A DNA stretch of 64,000 bases from Zanthoxylum bungeanum (GCA_019454045.1 SKCR01033648.1:1-64000), one strand, 5' to 3'; shown: positions 35,503 to 48,949, counted from the first letter of the stretch. Translations and numbers: made by a program. The notes: a model not told the origin generated them from the sequence alone.

Positions 35503-36361
35503 CGTTACAAGAAAACGGTTAGGTAGACGCTAAAAGAGGAAAAAATTGACACTAAAAGTTTTGGCGTCGACATATGGCGACGCAAAAAGTTGATGCTAAA
35601 AGCGGGCCGTGTAAAGGTTTTAGTATCGATATTTTTGTTGTCGACGCTAAATGTGGACATTTAGCGTCGCAACTCGACGACACTAAATCTATTCAAAATT
35701 ATTAATAAAATAAAATATTATTAATATATATATATATATATATATAATTATCTAGATCTAGTATCATCCAATGATGGGCCTAACCTAAGCTAACATAATC
35801 CATATTTATAATTCTACAAATTCATGCAAATGGTGTGATTTGAACTCTTGACTTCAAAGTTCAAGATGTAACATACTTACCATTACGCTATGATCCGTTT
35901 ATTTTTATAAAATGTAAATAATAATATATATGTGTGCGCGCGTATAATGCACATAAATATCATTAATTATTTATAATTAATATATTATTAATTATTAGTA
36001 TTCTGAATATTGTTATTTAAAATTAATATATTAATAATAATAATTATTATTATTATTATTATAGTCTTCTGAATATTATTATTTATAATTAATATATTAT
36101 TAAGTAATTATTATTATTATTATTATTATTTTGAATATTATTATTTAAAATTATGACATTAAGTTTGAAGCTAATTTTTGACGATTCTTCGTATTTAGCA
36201 TCGACGCTAAAAACCTTAATTTTGCATCGAAAGTACGTTAGCGATGCTAAATATTATAATTTTAATGTTACCTTTCCTATCAACGCTAAACTATACATTT
36301 AGCGACGATTTACTTGGCGACGCTAAATCTTTGGACGTTAAAGATCATTTTTCTTATAGTG
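35503..36361. mobile_element. miniature CACTA element
   Basis: Left terminus CGTTACAAGAAAA (CACTACAAGAAAA with two transitions); right terminus TTTTTCTTATAGTG. The 3-bp duplication is ACA (35500-35502 and 36362-36364). It has subterminal GACGCTAAA and TTTAGCGTCG motifs, the same as in CACTA-2. It has no transposase; the interior has ATT and AT microsatellites. At 859 bp it could have depended on a CACTA-2-like relative. Confidence 0.8.
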
Positions 36362-36775
36362 ACATCTCGACTCATTACTTAAAAATATCAAATCTCGTAA
36401 TAAAAAAATCTGATAAAATTTTAGAACGATTTCTCATACCAATTAAATAATCAGATCGGGATCGAGATTGACAAATCCTAACCCAATCTGACCCTGCCAA
36501 TTGTCAACATAATCAAAATCTATTTTTTCCCCTTATGTATATGTGCATGTCACATGGAATTTATATAGTAAATACAAAATATTTATAAAAAAAATTTGGT
36601 CAAAAGGAGTAGGTAACCTTCCCACATTATGGCATGTTGTCAACTGATTATTATGATCATTAATCTTAATACAATTAACTTATGATATGACTAATGGCCA
36701 TCAAATGTTAATTAATTAGTAATTAATGTAATTACATGAACATAGTTTGTTCGACTTCATTCACATCTATATTAT

Positions 36776-37790
36776 TGTTGATGGTGGTTTTTCACCCTGA
36801 GAAATATTCAAATATCGAGTAGGAGCAGAATGTGTATTGTAATTAGTTAAAAATGGATGATAAAAACCCAAGGGCTTGGAGAGATATGAGGGATTCGATG
36901 GAGGAACCCGACCTCATGGTGCAGATGGGTTCTCTCAAAGACAGAACTTGTTGATAATGAAGCAAGTTGGGATACCGACCCAATCACCTGGAGAATGTTG
37001 ATTTGTGATTTTTTAAAGAGTTTGGTGAAACTCGACCTGAGGGGTTTTTGACAATGAAACCCGACCTAATTGTGAGTGCTGAAGGAAGGCTTTTATAGTA
37101 TCATCTACTTTGGTATGCCGACTTGAGGAACAAATATATGATCTCATACCGACCAATGTTGAAGTCATGTGATGTATGTCATAGTTGAGATGATAAGCTT
37201 TTAGAAGGCTAATGATGACTATGGAAAAGTAACGGTTCTTATTGGAAGTCGCCCTACCGGCCGCCATAGACCAGTGCAGTGGCAATGAGGTGGCAGGGCA
37301 GAGCCGCCATAGGCTGGTACAGTGACAGTGAAATTGGTTATTCTGATTGGCGCATTTAAAGGTAGGTAAGGCGAGTTGCGATGACAATGTGACATGAGCT
37401 TACGTCATTGGCGGTGGAATATTGAATTTGGAAACCTATATAAATGGGTTGAAGATTCAGATTGAGGGGTTTTCGTAAATTTCACATCACATAATTTTTA
37501 AAGAGCTAAGAGCTTAAAAATTAGTGATAGATTGAGAAAGTCGGTCTGTTACCTGATCAAGTGAGCGACTTGTATCGGGCTAGTGCAAGACTCGATGTGT
37601 ATTATCACTGAAATAGTTCATTTTCTCGTTGTAGCTCGGGTCGGTCTTGACCCCGAACAGTAATAAAATATATCCCTATTTTCTCCCATGGACGTAGGTT
37701 GAAGTCACTCTCCGTCAAACCACGTAAACTCTGTGTTTATCTTATTTACCTGCTAAATTTTTTTTATTCTCTACTAATCAAACAAATTCA
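36776..37790 (+). mobile_element. solo LTR related to the LARD LTRs
   Basis: Starts TGTTGATGGTGGTTTTTCAC, like the LARD LTRs (TGTTGATGGTGATTTTT), and shares GGACGTAGGTTGAA, CAAACCACGTAAA and ACAAATTCA near its end. TATATAAATGG near 37439 may be its TATA box. Flanks ATTAT and TTATT overlap by an offset, so the duplication is only tentative. The long minus-strand frame at 37013-37387 is not supported as a gene. Confidence 0.7.
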
Positions 37791-38411
37791 TTATTATTAC
37801 AAGTTTATTCGATGGGTTAATTTCTCATTTGACCCATAAAACGAAAAACAAACAATTATAAATTAGCTAACATCAAATTTTATTTTCTTTACATACACTT
37901 AAGTCAATTATAGTCTTCACCATGTCATATTAAGAAGTCATGTTTTCTAACCATGTGCATATATAACGATATAGACCATATATCTAGGTCGCTAATCATC
38001 ATGCATGTCACACAAAAATTATTTATAGTTAAGAAGATATTTTGATTGTAAGAATCTACGTGTGATTCAAACTTTGAACTTCGTATTTTATATGGACCTC
38101 TTATTTTCTTAAAAATGAGAAAATAAAATTCTTTATAGTAATATTCAAACGAGGTAAAGAGAGTGAGAGAGAGAGAGAAAGGAAAAGCTTGAAGCTTGAT
38201 CAATGTCTAAATTCTGAATTAGAATCTCAAGGTTCCTGTTGAGAGACAGTTTTTTTGGAAACTCAAAACGACTTACGAGGCTGTGTTTTAGCTACAATGA
38301 AAGATTCAATGCATATTCCACTTTGATAGAAGAGAACTCCATTAATGATTAATCGGCTCCAATAATTATTGAATAATTAATTAATTAGTAGTAGCAGCTT
38401 ATAATTGAATT

Positions 38412-38593
38412 GTCACCAAGAGACGTGATTTGATAATGTAGGGTTCAGATCTCACTTTGAAGTATTGAGTTCGAATTCAGGGAGCGCATTTCTTATAACA
38501 GTCTGGGACAATCAGGAGTTTTACCTGCTCCGCTTAAACCTTGAAGAGATTGGTTGACGGTGAGGTTTCCAATGATTCAAAAAAAAAAAAGAA
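38412..38593 (+). mobile_element. tRNA-derived SINE, copy 3, with exact target duplication
   Basis: The 14-bp duplication CTTATAATTGAATT lies at 38398-38411 and 38594-38607. The B box is GAGTTCGAATTC. The 3' part is TTTACCTGCTCCGCTTAA, then GGTGAGGTTTCC, ending in an A run. This copy best defines the family. Confidence 0.9.
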
Positions 38594-38981
38594 CTTATAA
38601 TTGAATTAAACTTGTAAAAGCCATGTGAGTGGTTTCGTGAGCCAAAATTAATTTCACTTCCCAAACTAGAAAGTCAAATTAGATTGAATTGATGCTACAA
38701 CAAAGTCGTTTTGGGCATGAATAGAAATATGCACTCAACTATGAAAGAAAAAATATTTTATTTGTGTTTTGGTTTTGAAAACAAAAAAAGTGCTTAGTAG
38801 TACATGAATTTTTTTTCCAAAAAATAAAAAAAAGTTTTAAGAAGTTATAATGCAGATAGCTCTTAGGTGTATCTTGAATGATCGTACTTTGCGTTAGCAA
38901 TCATCAGAATTCGAGTAATAATATGAGGTGAAAGTTGGTAGTTAGTAGGTGAGGTTTCACATCTCATATATAATTTTTTAA

Positions 38982-40307
38982 GGAAAAACCCACATTGAGG
39001 TCCCTGTACTCTCAATGTTTTTTACATTGCATCTATGTATTAAATTTTCTACACATTACATCCATGCATTCTCAAAAAATTGACATTTCACCCTTATTTC
39101 ACAGAATCCGTTAGCGTGTAATACACGCTCTGTTAATTGAGAAGAATCATGAATCAAAAAATTGACATATATATATATATATATATGCGCCCTAGCATAT
39201 AGTTATGCGCCCTAACATAACTTCAAAGTAAAAAAATTTGTTCGGTCCAATCCGAAAATTATTTAAAAAAAAACTGAATTTCAAATGTATATGCGCCCTA
39301 GCATAACTTCAAAATAAAAAATTTTACTCGGTCCAATCCCAAAATTATTTATAAAAAAAAACTGAATTTATGACAATTTTTAACCTGCATTATGTTAGAA
39401 ATTTAGGTAAAAGTATTTCAAAATTGGTCAGTTTTGTATTTTTGTCTATTTTTTATTTGTTTAATAAATATTACAAATTTAGTATTTATTCATTTAATTT
39501 TTTGATTATTTTTTAATTTAATTAACAATATTTATGTATACGAAGCTAAAGAAATGGCAACTCGTTATAGGATTCGTAATCAATTATGGTAAGAAGTATT
39601 GGGTATCTCACCAAGTGCGCTAGGAGGAGACTTTGGAGGCAACATAGATTAGAATTTGTGTTTTTATATTTTTAAATGTAATTTTTTATGTTATTATTTG
39701 TACTCTTTTTTAAATATATTTCTCTAATATACATGAGAATATTTTTATAATACATAAGTAGTGTTGAATAAATTAAAAAAGAATAACAAAAATTAAATGA
39801 ATAAATGAACACAAAATAATTAATAATAAATATGAAATTTGTAATATTTATTAAACAAATAAAAAAGATTAGATATATAAAGAACAAAAAATATAAATTA
39901 AAAAAATAAACAAAATTAAAAAATTAAAAAAATTAATTAATAAAAAAAATGTAAGTTGTGTTAAATATATATATATATATATATATAAATAGTGTTAAAT
40001 AAGTGTATATATATATTGGGGGAATGAATTTCTATAAAAGAGAGGGGCAATTTCGACATTTTAAGTAGGAGAGAGAGAAGGTGGGAGTTTTTTTGGGGGG
40101 GGGGGGGGGGGGGAGTAGTAGCCCTTTAATTTATTCACCTGTTATAGCTGATGCCATAATACTTCTCAACTCTGTTAACTTGCCGTTAAAATAAGGGTGA
40201 AATGTCAATTTTTTGAGAGTGCAGTGGTGCAATATGTAGAAAATTTAGTAAATGAGTGCAATATAAAAAACATTGAGAGTACATGGGCCTCAAGGTGGAT
40301 TTTTCCC
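38982..40307. mobile_element. Mutator-like non-autonomous element with long inverted repeats
   Basis: Terminal inverted repeats of about 125 bp (38982-39105 and 40188-40307), starting GGAAAAACCCACATTGAGG and GGGAAAAATCCACCTTGAGG. The flanking 8-bp duplication is TTTTTTAA (38974-38981 and 40308-40315). Inside are a roughly 103-bp tandem pair with ATGCGCCCTAGCATA (39186-39370), an AT microsatellite and a G run (40095-40113). No transposase. The frame at 40197-40394 lies mostly in the terminal repeat. Confidence 0.8.
40095..40113 (+). repeat. run of 19 G
   Basis: An uninterrupted G tract preceded by a T run. Such tracts can form G-quadruplexes and are prone to length errors in sequencing. Confidence 0.85.
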
Positions 40308-40688
40308 TTTTTTAATAATGAAAAAGTTGCTATAAATTTCTGGATAACACTCAAATTTAAAAAATCAATTTGTAAGAAGAGGGATGTCCATTAATTTATA
40401 TTTTGATTTATATTGTGCTATTCAACCAACATGTAAGGTTTAATTGGAGTGTTAACATCTCATCACGTTTCGCAACCAACGATTACGATGAATCATCTTG
40501 ACATGGTGCGTTTAATCTCATACTCCGCGTGATGTTTGTTTTAACACTATTTGTTATAAATATATGAATATAACTCATTTTTAAAAATCGATTTGTAAGA
40601 GGAGAATGCTCACGAACTTATATTTTCATTTATATTATTCTATATAATTATATGGAATTTAGGATGTTAATATAAGTTCTCATGTTAC

Positions 40689-40719
<31 letters not shown>

Positions 40720-41767
40720 CTTCGGAATTTGGCACAAATTTTAGAAAATGATTTTGATGTCTCTAAATTCTTTTCTATGCAATATATTATTAAACCATTT
40801 TGCAACGTATTGAAATTTTAAGCTTGTTCATGTTTTATTGACCTTTATTGACCGAAGACCGAATGAAATGACTTACTTGGACTCTCATTTATCTATCTGA
40901 TATTATATAATGAGTATTTGTTTAAAGAGCAAGAAGACTGAGTAAATAATGCAAATAAAATAAAAATAATTATTAATCATACAATAAATTATTAATCTTC
41001 TGAGCACAACTAACTTTGTAACTATAATAACTGCAAAGATTTTATATACATTATAAATTAAAGAAAATTATTAATAAATTAATAAGAAATTATTTTTAAG
41101 AACTGGGGAAGGAATCAATATCTTTGAGAACATGACATGAGGGTTTACCAAAGCAAAGAATATAAGAACATGATATGATCATATGAAGCCATTTGGTGAT
41201 TATAATGTTAATTATTTAATTAATTTCATCATTAATTAAGCAAAATTAAGCTTTGAGATTAAGTTTGACCACAAGATATTCAGCTTAATTAAGAGAAAAT
41301 GGTGGAAACACATGAGACCACATGGCACTAGCCGATTAATTTCACATATAATTTGGTCGAATAATTAGGCTTCAAGAAGACCAAATATATTTAGTCAAAT
41401 GGTAAGGTTTGCTGAATTATATATTTGTAATATATTCTTAGTTAAACCCCATATTCATAATCAATATATTATTTTGTTCTTTGAACAACTATATATTATT
41501 TTTACAATTCAATGATTATTCATCAATATTCTTGATGGTTCATTCTTAGGATATTGCAATGGTCAAAATAGTTACCCATTATTTGTTGAAAATTAATAAT
41601 GATCCTGTCATATTTTTGTATAGAACATATGATGGTAATATATTTTATTTTTCCCTCAAATTATATATTTGAAACTTGAAATAGTTTCGATGAATACCTT
41701 TTGAAATATATTTTCTCTGTTAGATATTCTTGCCATGTATATCTTTTAAATAATAAAAATTATTTAA

Positions 41768-41799
<32 letters not shown>
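40308..41799. other. intergenic, no supported gene
   Basis: AT-rich, ending in a TA microsatellite (41770-41798) where a solo LTR is inserted. A T run lies at about 40690-40711. I see no coding or RNA gene. Confidence 0.5.
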
Positions 41800-44433
41800 T
41801 GTAACGACCAGTAATCTCGATTACTGTTACATTGTGGGACGAGTGTTACATAACAGAAATTATGTTTGAATATATATATATATACACTCATGAAGTGATT
41901 TTGGGGACAATCGATAAATTCCTCGAAATCCCGATACAAAACTATACGATGTTCCACTCCGGACAGTTCATGGTACTCGGACCATAACTTTCTCATAGGA
42001 ACTCCGATTTTTTTGAATTTTATATCGTCGGAAATCTAAGATAGAGACCTACAACCTTTGTTCAATATTTTTCCAAATTCGAATCAGAAATATGCCAAAA
42101 ATGCAATTCAAAATTTCGGATGAATAGTGCTCGTGGACCCATCTAGAGAATTCTCACACTATCTCAAAAATTCTAATTTTTCCATTTTAAAAGTTTATAA
42201 AATTAGCCAAATAGCCCCATTATATATAAGGGACACTATTAATAAATCCTTAATATGTTGAGAGAAAGAGAAAGATACTTGAAGAAGAAGAAGAAGAAGA
42301 AGAAGAAGGAAAGAAGGGGGAAACATACTTAAACCTTTCCATAACAAGTTAAGAAGAAGGAAAGCAACCATGAAGGACTTGTGGGATGAGGAAAATCAAA
42401 TGAAATGAGGTAAGAGCAATTTGACCCAAATCTCAAATTGAGGAATTTTGATGATATGATGCTATATTGATGTTAGTGATCTACTAAGGATTGTATTTAG
42501 TGGCAAAATGAGCATAAATGATTATAAGAAAGGTCTAAATTTTTTAGAAATCCTAAGGTTGAACTAAGATGGATTATGAGATTAAAAAGTTAAATTGATG
42601 ATGAAGTATTTTTTTGAGATGCTTAAATATTGAAGTTAAAGAATTATTTATGTATAATTGTAGTGTGAGGGTGTTGAGATACATCTTGATAAGATGGACA
42701 TTTGGAAGCAAGTTTTGGATCCTGAAAAACAGGTTAGCGTCGCGACGCCCAAAGGACAGCATCACCACACGTACTAGGAAATTGCCCCTGATTCGATTCT
42801 AGTTTGTGAGCGTCACGACGCCCAATGACTCGCGTCACGACGCGATACAGGGGAAGCCTTCTGCCTTAACCCTACCCGTGTGAGCGTCGCGACACGCATC
42901 GATCAGCGTCGCGACACGTGACCATTTTCCAGGACTAATTTTTAACCAATCCAGTTTCAACTCAGGATATTAGAGACCACCTGAAAGGTTTCGTTTCACC
43001 TTATATACACGAAATTTATCATTCTACAAACATAGAATATCATATAGCGACGATAGTTTCGAAATATATTCCACGATTCGTATTCTAATTAAGTTACCAT
43101 TAAATGTCATCGTAGGAACCACAAATTCCTTCGGCGAAGTGAAGTAACGTTATCGGAACTCCAAATCAATGAGTGGACCATTTTCTTTTCAAGTTGATAT
43201 TTACTTATTTGCTTTTGATTTGAGGCTTATTTTTTTATGTTTTAGGGCGTTAGCCAAGTTTACTTTCAAGTATATTTTGATTATGAATGTTCTGAAAAGT
43301 GATTTAGAAAAATGATCTTTACAAAAACATGATTTTATGATTTCGAGGCATGGGGGGAAAAACTCACCTTAGTATGTAACGTGACTCATACATGGAATTG
43401 ACGGATTCAGACACCGTGTGCATGCACAGTTCAGGACTATGGATGACATATGCCCCTAGATCCTGGATTCAGAGTCTGGAGGGTAGCATAGATCCGCACC
43501 CCCAGCTCTAGATTTGTGGCTTTGGGGACGATGATATGTAACGCCCCAAGACCACCAGATTTCAGGGCTAGGGGGACGGTGATACGTAATGCCCCTAGAC
43601 CCTAGTTCAGGGACATGTAGTGGCATGCTTTGGGGGACGAAAATATGTAATGCCCCAATGTCATAGATTTGCACTTCTGGCTCTAGTTAGGCGTATGAGG
43701 GGCCGACGATACGTAACACCCCAATGCGTTAGATTTTTCAGCAGACACTCAGATACAGATTTTCAGAAAATAAGTTTTCAAAGACGGATTTTCAGAAACA
43801 AAATTTTCAGAAATATGGTTTTTCCGAAAGACTAGTCTAATGGAAATTTTCCAGAGAAACAATTTTATGAAAAAGAGTTATTTTCAGAAAAAAGAAGTTT
43901 CTAGAAAAGGTTTCAGAAATATATGATTTGAGATAAATTTGATTTTAGAACCATGGATCTTCCAAAAGTACTTGAGTTCCTATTTTATTTTAACTGTCCA
44001 CTCACTTAGGTTGTTCAAACAATCTAACCCCCTCACTCCCAGTGATCCTGTTTTGCAGGTTACCTAGAGGACAAGCTCGAGATGATAGATACTGATGGCA
44101 GTCACTAGGGTGTTTGGGTTCACCAGATTGAGTTAAGTCAAGACAGAAATAGAGTACAGTCAGAGTCAAGAAAAGTTATGATTCATGCATTATGTATAGT
44201 TGAGTTTTATGGGTAACAAATTAGAGTGTCATGGGTAGAGTTGTGAAAGAAGTACTGTTAAGATACCATTTTGATTATTTGAGAAGTATTTCATGTTTTT
44301 TAGAAAGGCAATGGTCACTACGTTTGAGTTTGTATAGTGATATAAGTTTCGTAATGGTGGTCATTGTCAGAGGTTTAAGGGGATATGACAGCATATTCCC
44401 TACCGGTAGCATCTCCGAGTTGAGGATGTTATA
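41800..44433 (+). mobile_element. gypsy (Tekay-like) solo LTR
   Basis: Starts TGTAACGACCAG and ends AGGATGTTATA, with GGTAGCATC in the tail, like solo LTR B. The 5-bp duplication TATAT is consistent but lies in a TA microsatellite, so it is weak. The length is 2634 bp. It contains an AAG microsatellite (42281-42308), five GCGTC.CGAC palindromes (42727-42912) and a tandem repeat (43430-43735). GTTTTGCAGGTTACCTAGAGG near 44050 resembles a splice acceptor seen in such LTRs. Confidence 0.78.
43430..43735. repeat. degenerate tandem repeat, about 60-70 bp
   Basis: Units carry GATACGTAATGCCCC, or variants such as ATATGTAACGCCCC, followed by an AGACC...CAG-type stretch. About five units. Frames at 43456-43674 and 43620-43835 arise from it. 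Confidence 0.7.
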
Positions 44434-44658
44434 TATATATATATATTAAGTGACTTAAAGGTCTATCGAAAAAAGGGAAAAATTATTCAGTATTGATCTA
44501 ATTTTTATGTTAATGTTTTAAAAATTATAGAATAATAATTATTAAATAATATATATATATATATAATTAAAATATCTCTATAATTATTTTTTATTATTTA
44601 TATATATATAAGGTAAATATTTTTAAGTCTCCTTATCGTGTCACATGACGACTTCATA

Positions 44659-45130
44659 CACTACAAGAAATAGCATCTTTAGCGTTCAAAGTTTTAGCGT
44701 CGCATAAAAAATCATCACTAAATATATATTTAGCATCGCATAAATCTTGCAATGCTAAAAATAATAATATATTATGTTACAAGAATCGACGAAGGTAAAA
44801 ATACGACATTCGTAAAAAAAATTAACATTTAGCGACGCAATAAAATTTTCGATGCTAAAAATCAATATTTAGCGTCAGATACAAGTTACAACGCTAAATG
44901 CCATAATTTTCGACATCGCAACCTACATCAAACTCTAAAGCTTATAAAATTTAGCGTCGCAACTTATATCTGACGTTAAAAACGTATAAATTTAGCGTCG
45001 TTACTTAATTATCGACGCTAAAAGTTGTAAGATATAACATCAGGTGTAGGTTATGACGCGAAATGTTGTAAGCTTTAGCGTCGAATGTCGGCTGCGATAC
45101 TAAATATATGACTTTTAACGTCACTAGTTA
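44659..45130. repeat. left subterminal repeats of CACTA-2
   Basis: About a dozen copies of TTTAGCGTCG and its complement CGACGCTAAA, with variants, in both orientations. The same motif fills the ends of the miniature element at 35503-36361. Confidence 0.85.
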
Positions 45131-45287
45131 TACCGGTAATGCTAAAAATTCTATAAAAAAACACCAACTCACGTCTATTCCTTTATTTAATCTGTACTAA
45201 TTTATTCATTCTTCTTATTTATTTTTCTTCACTTAAAAAAATACTCATTTTCATCATTTTTTTTATATGGAAGAAGTTGGATAAATA

Positions 45288-48200
45288 TGTCCAATAGACT
45301 GAGTATCGAATACCGTAAAGAGGTGGAAGAATTTATGGAAGCGGCAAAATGAGTTGCTGATACGGAAGGTTGCGTGGGTTGTCCATGTAATAACTGTTTG
45401 AATAGGAGAAATAAGAATTTGGGCGAAGTTATGGATCACTTATATATGCTGGGAATTTCAACGACCTATCGGACATGAGTTTACCATGGAGAAAATTACA
45501 ACTCTGTGTCCCAATATACCCATTCAGAAGCTAGTACCAGTTGTCACGAGCATCAACAAGAAAATGATGATGATGATATGATTAATGCTTTGCATGACTT
45601 GCAGGGTTTGACATTTAATGGAGAAACATCACATCCGAATGAGAACGACATGCATAAAGTGTTTGTTCAGTTACTTGAAGAAACTAAAAAGATATCGTTT
45701 GATGGTGCTGGCATGTTGACTTTGAACTTTGTTGTCAAGCTACTCCACATTAAAGTAAGTAATGGAATTGCCAATAAAAGCATTGATATGATGTTAGAGT
45801 TGTTTGGACAAATGTTACCAGACGACACAAAATTACCAAAATCATATTACGAGGAGAAAAATATTGCTTGATTTCGGATTAGGATATGAATCGATACACG
45901 TATGTTATGTTTTTGTATTATTTCGTGCAGAGTACTAATTCCTTGAGAATTGTTCAATCTTTGGACAACAATCGATATAAAATCTGTGGTACTAGGAAGA
46001 AGGTGCCTTAGAAGGTATTGCGTTATTTTCTATTGACACCTAAACTACAAAGATTATTTATGTCATATCACACCGAATCTAAAATGAGATAGCATCATGA
46101 TAAAAACGTTGGTGCTAAGGGCGTTCTTAGATACCCTGCTGATACTGAGTGGAAATACTTTGATGATATGTACCCGCGTTTCACCGAGGACCCTCGTAAT
46201 ATCATGTTAGGTCTCGCATATAATGATTTCAATCCTTCTGAAAATATGTATAACTCTTACAACATGTGGAATGTGGTTATTATACCTTATAACTTACCAA
46301 CGTGGAAGTGTATGAAAGAGTTTTTCATATTTTTGTCCTTACTTATACCGGGTCCACGATCCCCGGTAAAGATATTAATGTTTACTTGAGCCCGTTGATT
46401 GAAAAGTTAAATATATTATGGAATATCGGTGTAACAACCTATGATGCTGTTACTAAGTCATATTTTCAAATGCACATGGCATTATTGTGGACTATTAACG
46501 ACCTTCTAACTTATAGTTCTCTATCCGGGTGGAGTACTAAGGGATATATGGCATGTCCAGTGTGTGCAGGTGATACATCTTCACAACTTTTGCAGAAAAA
46601 GATTGTATATACGGGCCACAAAGATTCATAAATCTTAGTCGTCCCTGGAGGAGAAGTAAATTATTTAACAGTCATCCATAACCTAGAAACATGCACAATA
46701 GTTTATCAGGATTTGACATACTTTGCCAACATCAGAGACTCGCAAATACCATACCCGAGAAGTATCCTAATAATAAAGATGCACATCGCATACGTCGACC
46801 TGAAGAGTTGAATAGGCCGGGAATGAGCATTTTCTTTGAGATGGAGTATTGATGGAGTTTAAGTTTACGACATAATTTAGATGTGATGCATATTTAGAAA
46901 AACATATATGAAAATTTGATTGGCACATTTTTTAACATTTCAGGGAAGACAAAAGACACTGAAAATACCCATTTGGACCTGCATGATATGAAAATTCACA
47001 AAGATCTACACATATGATCGTCTCCTAGAGGCTTTGTCAAACGACCTTCTTGTTACGTCCTAACTTCGGCTGAAAGGAAGTCATTATGTGAGTGGTTGAA
47101 AATAGTAAATTTTCCGATGGGTATGCATCAAATAGAGGAAGATGTGTTAGAAATGACACAATAACCGGGTTGAAGAGCCATGACTGTCACGTGCTTCTGG
47201 AAATTCTTCTTCCTATGGGTATTCATCTGTTCATTCCACCACGAGTATTCGACACAATTATGGACTTGTGTGGTATCTTCAAACAATTATGTCATATGAC
47301 TTTAACTACGTCGGTGATTGATGAACTTGAGCAAGCAATCATCCTCATTCTTTGTCAATTGGAACATATATTTCCACCTGTATTTTTGATATAATTGTTC
47401 ACCTAACTGTGTTTTTACCCGCAGAAGCACGAAAAAGAGGCATCGTCCACTTTGGATAGATGTACCTCATAGAAAGGTATGCTTTTATGTATATCAATTC
47501 ATGTCACACACATATATATATAATTATATATCATATTAGTTTCATCGCTAAATATTCCAAGGTATTGGGGTGGCAAACAATATGTACCAGAAGGGTCAAT
47601 TGTTGAGGCGTATTTAGTAAACGAAGCCCTAACATTCTGTTTGATATACTCAAAGAATATTGAAACAACCTTTAATCGTCGGAATAAAAATTACGATGGG
47701 TGAGAATATGAATCACACGATGTCTCTATTTTCCGACAAACTGTAGACCCATCGGGAAGGTGACTGTTAAAATACTTACAATCGAGGAATAACAACGTGC
47801 TCATTGGTTTGTTCTAAATAATTACGATGAGGTTAAGTCATTTTTAGAGTACGTTTCTAAACTCAATTCAATAATTTGAATAATTTATAAGGACTTTCGA
47901 AAAATTTTATCATTTTTAAGGTCGACATTATGAGATCGTTCTTGGTAGCAGCATCACCTTCTAAAATATCAGTGAGAGACAATGAATGACATTCCCTAAG
48001 TGATTTGAGGCAACATTGAGTTTTTTCCTTACCCAAACCTTTTCAGTATATAATATATCTTACTTTCTCTAATCAATGATTTCACATGCATTTCAGATAA
48101 ACAATCAGATTGAAAATGGCGATGTCGACCACCCCTCCAATGTTATAGCATCACTAGCTTATGGTCCAATAAGACAAGCATATGAGTATTCTGGTTGTAT

Positions 48201-48838
48201 TGTTAATGGTGTGCGATTTATCGCAAATTAAAGAGATATTTCTCGCTCAACACAAAACTGTGGAATTACAGTTCCAATAGACCATAGTAACAATACTATT
48301 GACTTTTATGGGGTCCTGTAAGGAGTTATTATATTTGATTACAGGCTGAATTGTCAGATTGTCTTGTTCGCTTGCAAGTGGTTTGACACTGATCCTAGAA
48401 AGATGAGAATTCAATTCCATCACCATCTAACGTCGATCAACGTTCAACATGCTTGGTACAAAGATGATCCATACATTTTCTATCATCAAGTATGTCATGT
48501 CATGTATTTGGATGACCCAAAATTTGGGAATGGATGGAAAGTTATGGAAAATTAAACCAGAGGGGTATTTAGGACATTCAAAGACACAAAATGCCATCGA
48601 TGATCACTTCGAATAAGATGTTGAGCACAACGACGATGCCGAGCAAATTTTTCAATTGCCAAATATTATCTATAATGATATTATCAGTATTGAGCTTACA
48701 TGAGATGTCATTGATGCTATTGAGGTCATCCAAAACTTGGATGATGACCAAGAAGAAGATGACGACCGAGAAGAAGATGTAGTCGAAGATGAGTTTATAA
48801 CGGAAAATGAAACCGAGCATACATTTAATAGTGATTAA
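45288..48838 (+). pseudogene. CACTA-2 TNP2-type transposase, decayed
   Basis: Domains in order: transposase-associated domain (45288-45480, GCVGCPCNNCLNR); TNP2 start (45506-45871, MLPDDTKLPKSYYE); the transposase core (46100-46640: RYPADTEWKYFDD, YNLPTWKCMK, SLLIPGP, LLWTINDL, GWSTKGYMACP); RHNLDVMHI near 46870; a DUF4218-type part (47092-47394, GLKSHDCHVLLEILLP; and 47590-47700, EGSIVEAYLVNEALTFC); a DUF4216-type part (about 48190-48390); a C-terminal LTSINVQHAWYKDDPY segment; and an acidic tail. At least six stops and several frame changes break it. An AG acceptor near 47423 suggests a former intron. Confidence 0.88.
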
Positions 48839-48949
48839 TAAATTTATATATTTTATTAAAATTTAAATAAAAATTTACAATTTTATAATATGTATTATTA
48901 TTTTTTTAAAAAAATAATAAAATAAATATATATCATTTAGCATTTGAAG

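Noticed and set aside
37013..37387. 124-codon frame on the minus strand
   Set aside because: It lies inside the solo LTR at 36776-37790 and has no recognisable domain.
44430..44460. TATAT target duplication of the 41800 solo LTR as strong evidence
   Set aside because: It lies in AT microsatellites on both sides, so the match carries little weight. The LTR call rests on its termini and tail.
45506..45871. Stand-alone gene for a 121-residue protein
   Set aside because: It is the N-terminal piece of the CACTA-2 TNP2 pseudogene, not a separate gene.
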